From assembly GCA_937880845.1 (NCBI GenBank), contig CALFLL010000071.1, positions 1-29,025 of the forward strand: DNA of 29,025 nucleotides. Reading direction: 5' to 3'. The notes below the pieces were generated by a model, which did not search any database, was not told the DNA's origin, and worked only from the letters and a program-made list of their open reading frames with translations. Positions 14,004 through 22,096 of the stretch are shown one piece after another. Positions within the stretch are counted from its first letter, which is position 1. Each line of letters starts with the position of its first letter. Source of the DNA: an uncultured Drancourtella sp. Lineage in GTDB: Bacteria > Bacillota > Clostridia > Lachnospirales > Lachnospiraceae. Both the position numbers and the translations under genes were made by a program.

Positions 14004-16379
14004 TTATTTAAACTCTACAATCGTGACTCCGGCATCCCCTTCTCCAAAGGCACCAAGCCGGAATGATTTTACATGCTTCTGACGTTTTAAATACGTATGA
14101 ACGGCACTTCTCAGAGCACCTGTTCCCTTGCCGTGTACAACACGTACGGGACTGATATGAGCAAGATATGCATCATCCAAGTATTTATCGAGTAAAGCGA
14201 CAGCCTCGTCTGTTGTCTTTCCGATAAGATTAATTTCAGGACTGACACTTAAAGATTTTCCCATTTTCATTTTCCCGGATGTAGTACGACGGGTCTGTTT
14301 AGCAGTATAAGAAGCTGCTTCTTCAATGATATCCAGATCCGTGATCGGAACTTTGGAGCGAAGGATACCCATCTGGACTTCTACAACACCTTTGGAATCC
14401 GGGAGAGAATGTACGGTACCGGTCAGGTTCATGCTGAGTACTTTGACCGCTGTACCGAGCCGAAAATCGGATGGTTTATACTGCTTTTTCGGTTTAGCTT
14501 TTTCAAGAGTCATGCCGGCGGTTGTTTTGTTCATTTTTTTACGCAGCCGTTCTCGTTCTTTTTCCATTTCGGCCACGGAAATATTTTCCTTACCGAACTT
14601 ACGGAAATTTTTCATGGTTTCATCGGCAACATCTTTTGCTTCCTGAAGGATACGATTCGCTTTTTCGTTTGCCTCCCGAAGAATGCGGTCACGCTGTTCA
14701 TTGAGTTTTTCTTGTTTTTGTTTGGTTTTCTCCCGTAAAGCGGAAAGTTCTTCCTTATAGGCACGGATTTCTTCCTGCTCCTTTTGGATGGTCCGACGGC
14801 TGTGTTCCAGATTACTTAAAAGTTCTTCAAAGGATTCATCCTGTTCGCTTAAATGTGATTTTGCATCTTCGATGATTTCATCGGATAGGCCAAGCTTTTT
14901 GGAAATGGCAAAGGCATTACTTTTTCCCGGAATTCCGATTAAAAGATGGTAGGTCGGGCGAAGTGTTTCCACATCAAATTCGCAACAGGCATTTTCCACA
15001 CCTTCTGTTGTAAGAGCGAAGACTTTTAGTTCACTGTAATGGGTTGTTGCCATGGTGCGGATTCCTCTTTTATGGAGGTTGGATAAAATTGCGATGGCAA
15101 GAGCGGCTCCTTCTGTCGGATCGGTTCCGGCACCAAGTTCATCAAACAGTACAAGAGAACGTTCATCTACCTTTTTGAGGAAAGAAACGATATTTGTCAT
15201 GTGTGAGGAGAAGGTGCTCAGACTCTGCTCAATACTCTGTTCATCTCCGATATCGGCATAGACATCCGTAAATACGGAAAGTTCCGAACGGTCCAACGCC
15301 GGAATGTGAAGACCTGACTGCCCCATCAAAGTAAAAAGTCCGGTCGTTTTTAAAGATACGGTTTTTCCGCCTGTGTTTGGCCCTGTCACAATAAGAAGAT
15401 CGAAGTCATCTCCCAACCGAATGGTGATAGGAACAACCTTTGTTTTATCAAGAAGAGGGTGGCGTCCTTCGCGGATATGGATACGCCCTTCTTCGTTAAA
15501 CAGAGGTCTGGATGCATTTTGAGAAAGGGCAAAACTTCCTCTGGCAAAGATAAAATCCAATTCTGTAAGGATTTCATAGTCGGCACGGATCTCGTTGACA
15601 TAGTCGGCAGTATTGGCACTCAGGCGGGCAAGGATCACTTGGATTTCTTCCTGTTCTTTGGCACGGAGTTCCATCAGATCGTTGTTTAATTTTACGACCG
15701 CCATCGGTTCGATAAATAAGGTAGAACCGGTAGAAGACTGATCGTGGATCATTCCTTTTACCTGGCTTCTGTATTCTGCTTTTACGGGAAGGCAGTAGCG
15801 ATCTCCTCTCATGGTAATGATGGCGTCCTGAAGATAGGTACGAAAGGAACCGTTTACCATACTATTTAACGTGGAATGAATCTTTTCGCCGGAAGATTGG
15901 ATACTGCGTCGGATTTTCAGCAAGGTGCTGCTTGCTTCGTCTGCAATCGTATCTTCTTCGGGAATACAGCGTCGGATTTCGGAAGAAACAGGTGTGACCG
16001 GTTCCAGACGATTGAAAAAATCGTCCAGACAGTCCGGAAGATCATCGGCTGTGTCATGTCTTCCAAATGCTTTTACACGGCCGGTTGTTTCAAGAAGCTT
16101 GCAGATGGATAAGAGCTCCGAACATCCAAGAGAAGCTCCGATATGAAGCCGTTTTAAAGAAGCTTCCACCGGATAACATCCGCTGAAAGAAAGTGAGCCT
16201 TTTTTTACAAGCCGCGTAAAAGCAGCAGCCGTTTCTTCTTGCATCCGTTCGATTTCAAAAAGATTTGACTTTGGAAGCAGATGCAGACAGCGTTCCTTTC
16301 CTCCCGGAGAGGATGCGTGTTCAGATAGTAATTCTATAATTTTGTCATACTCTAATTTATGCAATGATTTTGTATTCAT
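14004..16379 (-). CDS. MutS2 ATPase/endonuclease
   Basis: The 791-residue protein has the MutS2 layout: core and clamp (about 1-300), ABC-type ATPase with Walker A GPNTGGKT (333-340) and DELGAGTD (413-420), a long coiled coil (about 515-620), and a C-terminal Smr nuclease domain (about 713-791) with VVHGKGTGALR. The LDLHG-type motif at the start of Smr reads INLIGKT, a variant. In Bacillus MutS2 acts on stalled or collided ribosomes, and in other bacteria it limits recombination. Here it heads an apparent operon with a two-component system. Its ATG at 16379 has AGGGGA 5-6 bases upstream. It is divergent from the PDZ protein gene. Confidence 0.96.
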   Translation of the reverse strand: MNTKSLHKLEYDKIIELLSEHASSPGGKERCLHLLPKSNLFEIERMQEETAAAFTRLVKKGSLSFSGCYPVEASLKRLHIGASLGCSELLSICKLLETTGRVKAFGRHDTADDLPDCLDDFFNRLEPVTPVSSEIRRCIPEEDTIADEASSTLLKIRRSIQSSGEKIHSTLNSMVNGSFRTYLQDAIITMRGDRYCLPVKAEYRSQVKGMIHDQSSTGSTLFIEPMAVVKLNNDLMELRAKEQEEIQVILARLSANTADYVNEIRADYEILTELDFIFARGSFALSQNASRPLFNEEGRIHIREGRHPLLDKTKVVPITIRLGDDFDLLIVTGPNTGGKTVSLKTTGLFTLMGQSGLHIPALDRSELSVFTDVYADIGDEQSIEQSLSTFSSHMTNIVSFLKKVDERSLVLFDELGAGTDPTEGAALAIAILSNLHKRGIRTMATTHYSELKVFALTTEGVENACCEFDVETLRPTYHLLIGIPGKSNAFAISKKLGLSDEIIEDAKSHLSEQDESFEELLSNLEHSRRTIQKEQEEIRAYKEELSALREKTKQKQEKLNEQRDRILREANEKANRILQEAKDVADETMKNFRKFGKENISVAEMEKERERLRKKMNKTTAGMTLEKAKPKKQYKPSDFRLGTAVKVLSMNLTGTVHSLPDSKGVVEVQMGILRSKVPITDLDIIEEAASYTAKQTRRTTSGKMKMGKSLSVSPEINLIGKTTDEAVALLDKYLDDAYLAHISPVRVVHGKGTGALRSAVHTYLKRQKHVKSFRLGAFGEGDAGVTIVEFK

Positions 16380-16463
16380 AAAAATCCCCTGTCTTTAGCG
16401 TTTTATTCCATATCATTTTACTCCATTTGTCTGCTAAAATAAAGGAGAAAAAAAGGTTAAATA

Positions 16464-16492
16464 TTGAACATTGAGGTGTGATACGGTATACT
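16464..16492 (+). promoter_or_regulatory. Predicted promoter of the HtrA-like gene
   Basis: TTGAAC (16464-16469) and TATACT (16487-16492) are separated by 17 bases, a strong sigma-A match. Transcription near 16499 leaves only a short leader before the ATG at 16523, and excludes any longer reading from 16478. Confidence 0.7.
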
Positions 16493-16522
16493 AGAACAAG
16501 GGATTATAAAGGAGAAGGTACA

Positions 16523-17776
16523 ATGGCTGCACAATTTCACGATGAAGACGGCAAAGAAGAGAATGAATCATACTCTTTTTTGAAAGAAACTATAAAAAAG
16601 CCGCCGATCAATAAAAAGTTGGTTGCATGGAAAGTTTTAAAAGTGGCAGGTCTTGGTTTCATTTTTGGATTTACGACGTGTGTTGGATTTGTTATGTCTA
16701 AACCATGGATTGAAGAACACGTTGGCAGTGAAAAAGCAGGTGTGACGATTCAAGAGGATCAAAATCCGAAAGAAGAGAATACAGAAAAGCAGCAGGGAGA
16801 GGTACAGGCTTCCCAGGTCATGACATTGAAGAATTATCAGCAGATGATCGGTGAACTAAACAAAGTGGCAGATTCTGCCCAAAAAAGTATCGTGATGCTG
16901 GAAAATATTTCGAAAGAACAGGATGACGTAAACATAATGCAGGCAAAGTCAGCCGGCGTGATCGTGGCGGACAACGGAACAGAAATCCTGATTATGGCGG
17001 ATCACACCGGATTTGAAAACAGTCAGCCTGTTACGGCACTATTTTACAACGGGGAAGAAGCTGCGGCATCTGTGAAAAAACAGGATAAAGCACTTGGAAT
17101 TGCCGTATATGCAGTAAATAAATCAGAACTTTCTTCCAATACGGTTTCTCAGTTAAAGGTGATGACACTGGGAAATTCTAATGTGGTATCGGAAGGTGAG
17201 CCGGTTATTGCGGCGGGAGCACCTTTCGGAGGTACCGAAAGCGTAGGATTCGGCGTGATCAGTGCAGATGACGTTCAGAAAAATCTCTGTGACGGACAGT
17301 ACAGGATGCTTTATACCGATATTCCGGGAAATGAACACAGTAGCGGAGTACTTTTGAATCTTAAAGGAGAAGCAGTCGGTTTTATCTGTCCCGAAAAAAA
17401 GGAGGAAAATATTCTCTGTGCATTTGCAATATCTGAGATCAAAGAAGAAATCGAACGGTTGTCCAACGGAATCGGAGTTTCCTATATGGGGATCAACGGA
17501 ACGGAAGTGTCAGATGAGGTCGCAGATAAACAGGATATGCCCAAAGGTATTTATGTGGATTCGGCCATGCCGGATTCACCGGCAATGAAAGCAGGAATTC
17601 AAAGCGGAGATATCCTGACACAGATCGGAGAAACCAGAATTTACACAATGGATGGATTTAAGGAGGAACTTTTAAATTATAATCCGGGGAAAACAGTCAT
17701 AGTAAAGGGTAAAAGAAGGGGTGCAGACGGATATGTGGATATTCAGTTTGAGGTAACGCTTTCTTTGGCAGAATAA
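16523..17776 (+). CDS. HtrA/DegP-like protein with degenerate protease site and PDZ domain
   Basis: This 417-residue protein has a cytoplasmic N-terminus, a membrane segment at about 40-58, a low-complexity acidic linker, a trypsin-like fold (about 115-300) and a C-terminal PDZ domain (about 315-405, GIYVDSAMPDSPAMKAGIQSGDIL). Against HtrA, the histidine is kept (ADHTGF, His161). The usual TDLAV becomes LGIAV, so the catalytic Asp is replaced by Gly. The GNSGGPLLN loop becomes GNEHSSGVLLN, with altered oxyanion residues, though a serine (273 or 274) remains. It is probably a non-proteolytic relative. The start at 16523 follows GGAGAAGG; a promoter lies just upstream. The downstream yhaM gene begins 25 bases later and may be cotranscribed. 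Confidence 0.85.
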   Translation: MAAQFHDEDGKEENESYSFLKETIKKPPINKKLVAWKVLKVAGLGFIFGFTTCVGFVMSKPWIEEHVGSEKAGVTIQEDQNPKEENTEKQQGEVQASQVMTLKNYQQMIGELNKVADSAQKSIVMLENISKEQDDVNIMQAKSAGVIVADNGTEILIMADHTGFENSQPVTALFYNGEEAAASVKKQDKALGIAVYAVNKSELSSNTVSQLKVMTLGNSNVVSEGEPVIAAGAPFGGTESVGFGVISADDVQKNLCDGQYRMLYTDIPGNEHSSGVLLNLKGEAVGFICPEKKEENILCAFAISEIKEEIERLSNGIGVSYMGINGTEVSDEVADKQDMPKGIYVDSAMPDSPAMKAGIQSGDILTQIGETRIYTMDGFKEELLNYNPGKTVIVKGKRRGADGYVDIQFEVTLSLAE

Positions 17777-17801
17777 TTTATATTTTAGAAATGAGGATAA
17801 T

Positions 17802-18746
17802 ATGAGATATATTCAGGAACTTCATGAAGGAGAAACCATTCGTGGTATTTATTTATGCAAAGGGAAAAGAAGTGCAGAAACAAGAAACGGAAAACCATAT
17901 GATAACCTGATCCTTCAGGATAAGACAGGAACGGTAGACGGAAAAGTCTGGGACCCGAATTCCAACGGGATTGCTGATTATGAAGAGAAAGATTTTATTG
18001 AAATCGTAGGAGAAGTGACAAGTTACAACAATAATCTTCAGATCAATATTAAGCAGATCAGAAAAGCACAGACGGATGAATATGTTCTGGCTGATTATAT
18101 GCCGACGAGTGAAAAGAATGTGGATACCATGTATGGAGAACTGTTGGAATTTGTAAAGAAGATAAAAAATCCGTATCTGAAACAGGCTGTGGAATACTAC
18201 TTTGTAAATGATGAACAGTTTATCGGCAGATTTAAGGCACATTCTGCTGCCAAAAGTGTACACCATGGTTTCTGTGGAGGGCTTTTGGAGCATACATTGA
18301 GCATTTTAAAAATGTGTCAATATTATTTAAGCGCATATGATATTTTAAATGCAGACTTATTATATACGGCAGCTTTGTATCACGATATCGGAAAGACAAA
18401 AGAATTATCCGCATTCCCGGAGAACGATTATACGGATGACGGACAGCTTTTGGGACATATCGTCATTGGTGTGGAAATGTTTGACGAAGCATTGCGTACC
18501 ATACCGGATTTTCCGCAAAAACTTGCAAGCGAAGTAAAACATTGTATCATAGCCCATCACGGCGAACTGGAATACGGTTCTCCGAAAAAACCGGCTCTTG
18601 CAGAAGCACTTGCATTGAATATGGCAGATATGACGGATGCGAAGATGCAGACATTAAAAGAGATTTTCAAAGACAAACATACGTCAGAGTGGCTTGGATA
18701 TAATCGTTTGTTTGAATCAAACCTGCGAAGATCAAGTCTTTTATAG
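17802..18746 (+). CDS. 3'-5' exoribonuclease YhaM family (OB + HD domains)
   Basis: The 314-residue protein has an N-terminal OB-fold (about 10-90, NLILQDKTGTVDGKVWDP) that binds nucleic acid and an HD domain with HHGFCGGLLEHTLSI (His154/155, His164) and the metal pair YHDIGK (His194, Asp195), then IAHHGELEYGSP. This matches the YhaM/CbfA family, which trims 3' ends of RNA and can act on single-stranded DNA. The length is typical (about 310-320). It lies 25 bases behind the HtrA-like gene and 89 bases ahead of rlmD, with only a weak hairpin between. Confidence 0.93.
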   Translation: MRYIQELHEGETIRGIYLCKGKRSAETRNGKPYDNLILQDKTGTVDGKVWDPNSNGIADYEEKDFIEIVGEVTSYNNNLQINIKQIRKAQTDEYVLADYMPTSEKNVDTMYGELLEFVKKIKNPYLKQAVEYYFVNDEQFIGRFKAHSAAKSVHHGFCGGLLEHTLSILKMCQYYLSAYDILNADLLYTAALYHDIGKTKELSAFPENDYTDDGQLLGHIVIGVEMFDEALRTIPDFPQKLASEVKHCIIAHHGELEYGSPKKPALAEALALNMADMTDAKMQTLKEIFKDKHTSEWLGYNRLFESNLRRSSLL

Positions 18747-18773
18747 AAGAAAACATATTATTGGTGTAAGGAA

Positions 18774-18810
18774 GGGGATATCGCTTTATCATACGGTATC
18801 CCCTGTTTTG
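18774..18810 (+). terminator. Possible weak terminator after yhaM
   Basis: GGGGATATCG (18774-18783) pairs with CGGTATCCCC (18794-18803, one G-T), followed by only TGTTTTG. The short T-run suggests partial termination before rlmD. Confidence 0.5.
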
Positions 18811-18835
18811 AGTATATCGGGAAAGGGGAACGCTG

Positions 18836-20503
18836 ATGAAAAAAAATGATATGGTAACACTGAGAATAGAGGATATAGGAATTGACGGTGAAGGAATCGG
18901 AAAGGCAGAGGGATTTACGCTATTTGTAAAAGATGCGGTCGTCGGAGATGTGGTGGAAGCAAAGGTCATGAAGATGAAAAAAAATTATGGTTATGCAAGA
19001 CTGATGAAGATCATCACACCGTCAGAAAAAAGAAAAGAAGCAGTCTGCGCGGTAGCACGACAGTGTGGGGGATGCCAGATACAGGAATTGGATTATAAAG
19101 AACAGCTTCGTTTTAAAGAGAGAAAAGTGCGAAACAATCTGGAACGAATCGGAGGATTTTCCGGAGAACGGTTGGATCAGGTTATGGAACCCATCTGCGG
19201 GATGAAAGAACCGTTTCACTATCGAAATAAGGCACAGTACCCCATCGGAATGGATAAGGAAGGAAATCCGGTGGCCGGATTTTTTGCGGGACGTACGCAT
19301 CAAATCATTCCAAATACAAAGTGTGCCCTTGGAAAAGAAATCAATTCCGTGATTCTGGATAAAATTCTGGACTTTATGAAAGTATATGGTATTTCGGCTT
19401 ATGACGAAACAACGAGTATGGGGTTGATTCGTCATGTACTCATTCGCTATGGATTTAAAACAGGTGAAATTATGGTCTGCCTCATCATCAATGGAACAGA
19501 TATCCCTTATCAGGATAAACTGGTGGAAAGCCTGACAGAGATTCCCGGAATGATGAGTATTACCATCAATATCAACCGGGAAAATACGAATGTGATTATG
19601 GGAAAAGAAATTCGTCTTCTTTGGGGAAAGGATTATATTACCGATTATATCGGAAATGTAAAATACCGAATTTCACCATTATCCTTTTATCAGGTCAACC
19701 CTGTTCAGACAGAAGTACTTTACGGACTTGCATGTGACTATGCAGGACTGACGGGAAAAGAAACGGTATGGGATCTGTATTGTGGAATCGGGACCATCTC
19801 TCTTTTCCTTGCAAAAAATGCAAAACAGGTGTACGGTGTGGAAATTGTCCCGCAGGCAATCGAAGACGCAAAGAAAAATGCCAAAATAAACGGAATCAAA
19901 AATGCAGAATTTTATGTGGGAAAAGCAGAAGAAGTGCTTCCGAAATATTATGAAAATTATGCAAAGCAACATCAGGGGCAGCAGGCACATGCCGACGTGA
20001 TCGTGGTAGATCCGCCAAGAAAAGGGTGCGATGAAACACTTTTAAAAACCATGGTCCGTATGAAACCGAATCGTATCGTTTATGTAAGCTGTGACTCCGC
20101 AACCCTTGCACGTGATTTAAAATATCTCTGCGGGGAAGGATATGAATTAAAGAAAGTAAGACCGGCAGATATGTTCCCGATGACGGTGCATGTGGAGACG
20201 GTTGTCTTGCTTTCCAAGGGAGAAATCGACTCGAAGAAGGTTCGGGTGGAGTTCTCACTGGAGGATATGGATATGTCCGGGTTCCAGAATGACGCCACAT
20301 ACGGGCAGATCAAAGAACGTGTATTGCAGCAGACCGGGTTGAAGGTTTCTTCCCTCTACATTGCCCAGGTTAAGCAGAAATATGGCATTATTGAGCGGGA
20401 GAACTATAATAAGCCAAAGTCTGAAAATGCCAAACAGCCGAAATGTCCGCCAGAAAAGGAAGCGGCAATTACAGAGGCACTGAAGTTCTTTGGGATGATT
20501 TGA
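18836..20503 (+). CDS. 23S rRNA (uracil-5-)-methyltransferase (RlmD/RumA family) with extra C-terminal tail
   Basis: This 555-residue SAM-dependent enzyme makes 5-methyluridine in 23S rRNA. It has a TRAM domain (about 4-60), iron-sulfur cysteines C71, C77, C80 and C163, the SAM motif VWDLYCGIGTISLFLA, DPPRKGCDE, and the catalytic cysteine in VSCDSATLARDL. Family members usually end near VETVVLLSK at about 465. Here an added tail of about 87 residues (from about 469, base 20240) includes TGLKVSSLYIAQVKQKYGI and PEKEAAITEALKFFGMI. I have the impression that this tail recurs in clostridial mobile-element contexts. The DNA of the tail looks more GC-rich than the gene body. The tail is probably a replacement 3' end brought by an element that targeted this gene, and the enzyme core is complete. 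Confidence 0.92.
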   Translation: MKKNDMVTLRIEDIGIDGEGIGKAEGFTLFVKDAVVGDVVEAKVMKMKKNYGYARLMKIITPSEKRKEAVCAVARQCGGCQIQELDYKEQLRFKERKVRNNLERIGGFSGERLDQVMEPICGMKEPFHYRNKAQYPIGMDKEGNPVAGFFAGRTHQIIPNTKCALGKEINSVILDKILDFMKVYGISAYDETTSMGLIRHVLIRYGFKTGEIMVCLIINGTDIPYQDKLVESLTEIPGMMSITININRENTNVIMGKEIRLLWGKDYITDYIGNVKYRISPLSFYQVNPVQTEVLYGLACDYAGLTGKETVWDLYCGIGTISLFLAKNAKQVYGVEIVPQAIEDAKKNAKINGIKNAEFYVGKAEEVLPKYYENYAKQHQGQQAHADVIVVDPPRKGCDETLLKTMVRMKPNRIVYVSCDSATLARDLKYLCGEGYELKKVRPADMFPMTVHVETVVLLSKGEIDSKKVRVEFSLEDMDMSGFQNDATYGQIKERVLQQTGLKVSSLYIAQVKQKYGIIERENYNKPKSENAKQPKCPPEKEAAITEALKFFGMI

Positions 20504-20513
20504 GGTGAACAAC

Positions 20514-20774
20514 ATGGAGCGTGCGATCTCTTGTGAGTTCAATTTGGATACAGCCTGCGTTGAACTGAAATTTGCTGATGGTAGCATGATTTCGATTGAT
20601 ACGGTTGCTGTTGAAAATGAGGTAGCAGACAATATGTATCAACGATCCGAATTGGACTGGTTAATCTATAACCAGCCACTAGAATATGCAAATGTACGGC
20701 CAATGATATTGCTGAATCCTTTTGGAATCTTTACAAAACTACCGACAGACACATTTTTAATAACGTGTCCTTGA
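20514..20774 (+). pseudogene. DUF6061-like small protein gene, 3' end replaced
   Basis: From the ATG at 20514 (GAGGTG 6 bases upstream) the product starts MERAISCEFNLDTACVELKF and continues through ADNMYQRSELDWLIYNQPLEYA, which matches the pattern I recall for the short DUF6061 family of clostridial accessory regions. After about residue 60 (near base 20694) the resemblance stops. The frame then runs on for about 26 residues that are merely the reverse complement of the HerA-like remnant, ending at 20774. The gene is thus a chimera or truncated. It follows the RlmD tail by only 10 bases, so the two may travel together. An in-frame GTG at 20505 is less likely as start. Function unknown. Confidence 0.6.
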
Positions 20775-20872
20775 TATACCAAAATATTGCTGTTTTTGTT
20801 TTCAAAAACACGTATACGAAGTTTTTGACCGCGTACTTCAATCACTTGTCCGATTTTATAAAAATCGTTCAT
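20666..20872 (-). pseudogene. HerA-like ATPase, N-terminal remnant only
   Basis: The frame reads MNDFYKIGQVIEVRGQKLRI and then NILVYQGHVIKNVSVGSFVKIPKGFSNIIGR. This resembles the HAS-barrel that opens HerA-type ATPases (a short beta domain with Y-x-G-x-x-I-x-x-V-S-V-G-S-x-I-K-I). After about 60 residues it enters DUF6061 sequence read backwards (TFAYSSGWL) and stops at 20666. The ATPase domain with Walker motifs, normally several hundred residues further, is absent. A GAGGTG ribosome site precedes the ATG, 19 bases after the SIR2 stop, as in SIR2-HerA antiviral operons. The break near 20694 is therefore a deletion or recombination joint, and the system is likely inactive. The family call rests on a short segment. 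Confidence 0.6.
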
Positions 20873-20891
20873 ACCAATTCACCTCTTTCTT

Positions 20892-22076
20892 TTAGGAATG
20901 GATATGCGACAAAATCTGATTGAAATAGTTCAAAGACAGGTTTTCTCCATCAAGTGCAATATAAGTAATGTTATTATTTTTCACTTCACCGAATAGCTTT
21001 TGGAAATCCTCAATTGCGGTGGCCTGATATACAAAAATGAGTATTTTCAACGATGGGTTAACCATGGAGCGTTTTACTAAATCTAGGATATGCTCATCCC
21101 TAAAAGAAAAACCATTGACCACCAGAAGTGAGTTCTCCTTCTCTAATTCATTAGAGAAAATACGTAAAAGCTCATAGTAATTCTTGTTCAACAGCGTGTC
21201 ACTAAATTTTTCCTTGGTTGGATTCACAATTAGAAAAGCCATTTTGTACGCTTGAATGAATTTGCCGTAGTCATCTTCTTTAGCAAGCAATGTGTCGAAA
21301 ATACTGCTTGCAAATAAAGATTGAATTTGCTTATTAGCTTCATCTGGCCGATTCGCTGTGAAATGTGCATCAATAGTTGACACCATAGTAGTATCGAACC
21401 ACGTTGAATAAGTATTTGTAAAGTACCCTATTTTATCGCGATACTGCCGATATATAATACCGCCCCAGAAAATGTCTTGGCCCCAAGTAACAGATCCGTG
21501 TAATTTCAAAAGATTCACCGAAGGAATTTCTGCTTTCCTATTGGAGAATATGGCTTGTCTGTAATATGTTTTCGAATAATTATCAGTGGAAAAACGAGGC
21601 TCGATTCTCCCCTCAAAACCATCATTGCATATGCAATTTGAATGGTCAAAAATCAGCTCGATTATTGGATCATAATTGGTTGTAAAAATGCTAAACTGCC
21701 TATCTAACGCCGGATTGCCTCTTTCAGAAAAAATTCGGTATACGATATCTCCGAAATTTTTATATGGATCAAATGAGGAATCATATGTCGATATCTTAGA
21801 AATCGGTTCAATACATCTAACGAAAAACGACCAATACAAAAAAGCGGATAATATCGTAACTTTTTTCCTTTCATCCTCATTTTTCGCTTGGTATTTTTGC
21901 AGCGCTTCAAAAATCACCTCATTATTGCTCAAAGTTCCTAACAGATTTGCAGAGAATCCGGCGCCAAACAAGAAATTCACTCTACATCCAGAAAACAAGT
22001 TTCTGAGTATGGATTTTGTATCTTCTGAAATTGTAACCTTTCCAGCATCTACTGGAATTTTAATTATTTTATCCAT
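20892..22076 (-). CDS. SIR2-domain defence protein (predicted NADase)
   Basis: The 394-residue protein has a SIR2-like fold: FLFGAGFSANLL (GAGFSA at 38-43) for NAD binding, FTTNYDPIIE (TTNYD at 132-136), and LLKLHGSVTWG with the putative catalytic His193. The C-terminal third (LLVVNGFSFRDEHILDLVKRS, and ILIFVYQ) is as in the SIR2_2 group of antiphage proteins, which deplete NAD+ when triggered. In known SIR2-HerA systems the partner HerA assembles with SIR2 and is required for activity. Here the next gene downstream is the truncated HerA-like remnant, so this protein has lost its partner locally. It starts 20 bases after the methylase gene, with GAGGA upstream, and is probably cotranscribed with it. 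Confidence 0.88.
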   Translation of the reverse strand: MDKIIKIPVDAGKVTISEDTKSILRNLFSGCRVNFLFGAGFSANLLGTLSNNEVIFEALQKYQAKNEDERKKVTILSAFLYWSFFVRCIEPISKISTYDSSFDPYKNFGDIVYRIFSERGNPALDRQFSIFTTNYDPIIELIFDHSNCICNDGFEGRIEPRFSTDNYSKTYYRQAIFSNRKAEIPSVNLLKLHGSVTWGQDIFWGGIIYRQYRDKIGYFTNTYSTWFDTTMVSTIDAHFTANRPDEANKQIQSLFASSIFDTLLAKEDDYGKFIQAYKMAFLIVNPTKEKFSDTLLNKNYYELLRIFSNELEKENSLLVVNGFSFRDEHILDLVKRSMVNPSLKILIFVYQATAIEDFQKLFGEVKNNNITYIALDGENLSLNYFNQILSHIHS

Positions 22077-22096
22077 GATTTCCTCTTTTTTAATAC

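Noticed and set aside
16478..16522. GTG start for the HtrA-like gene
   Set aside because: It lies within the -35/-10 spacer of the predicted promoter, so it would not be on the transcript.
20892..22076. SIR2 protein as a metabolic sirtuin (protein deacetylase)
   Set aside because: The zinc-binding cysteines of deacetylase sirtuins are absent, and the TTNYD and LHGS motifs with HerA-like context fit the defence group.
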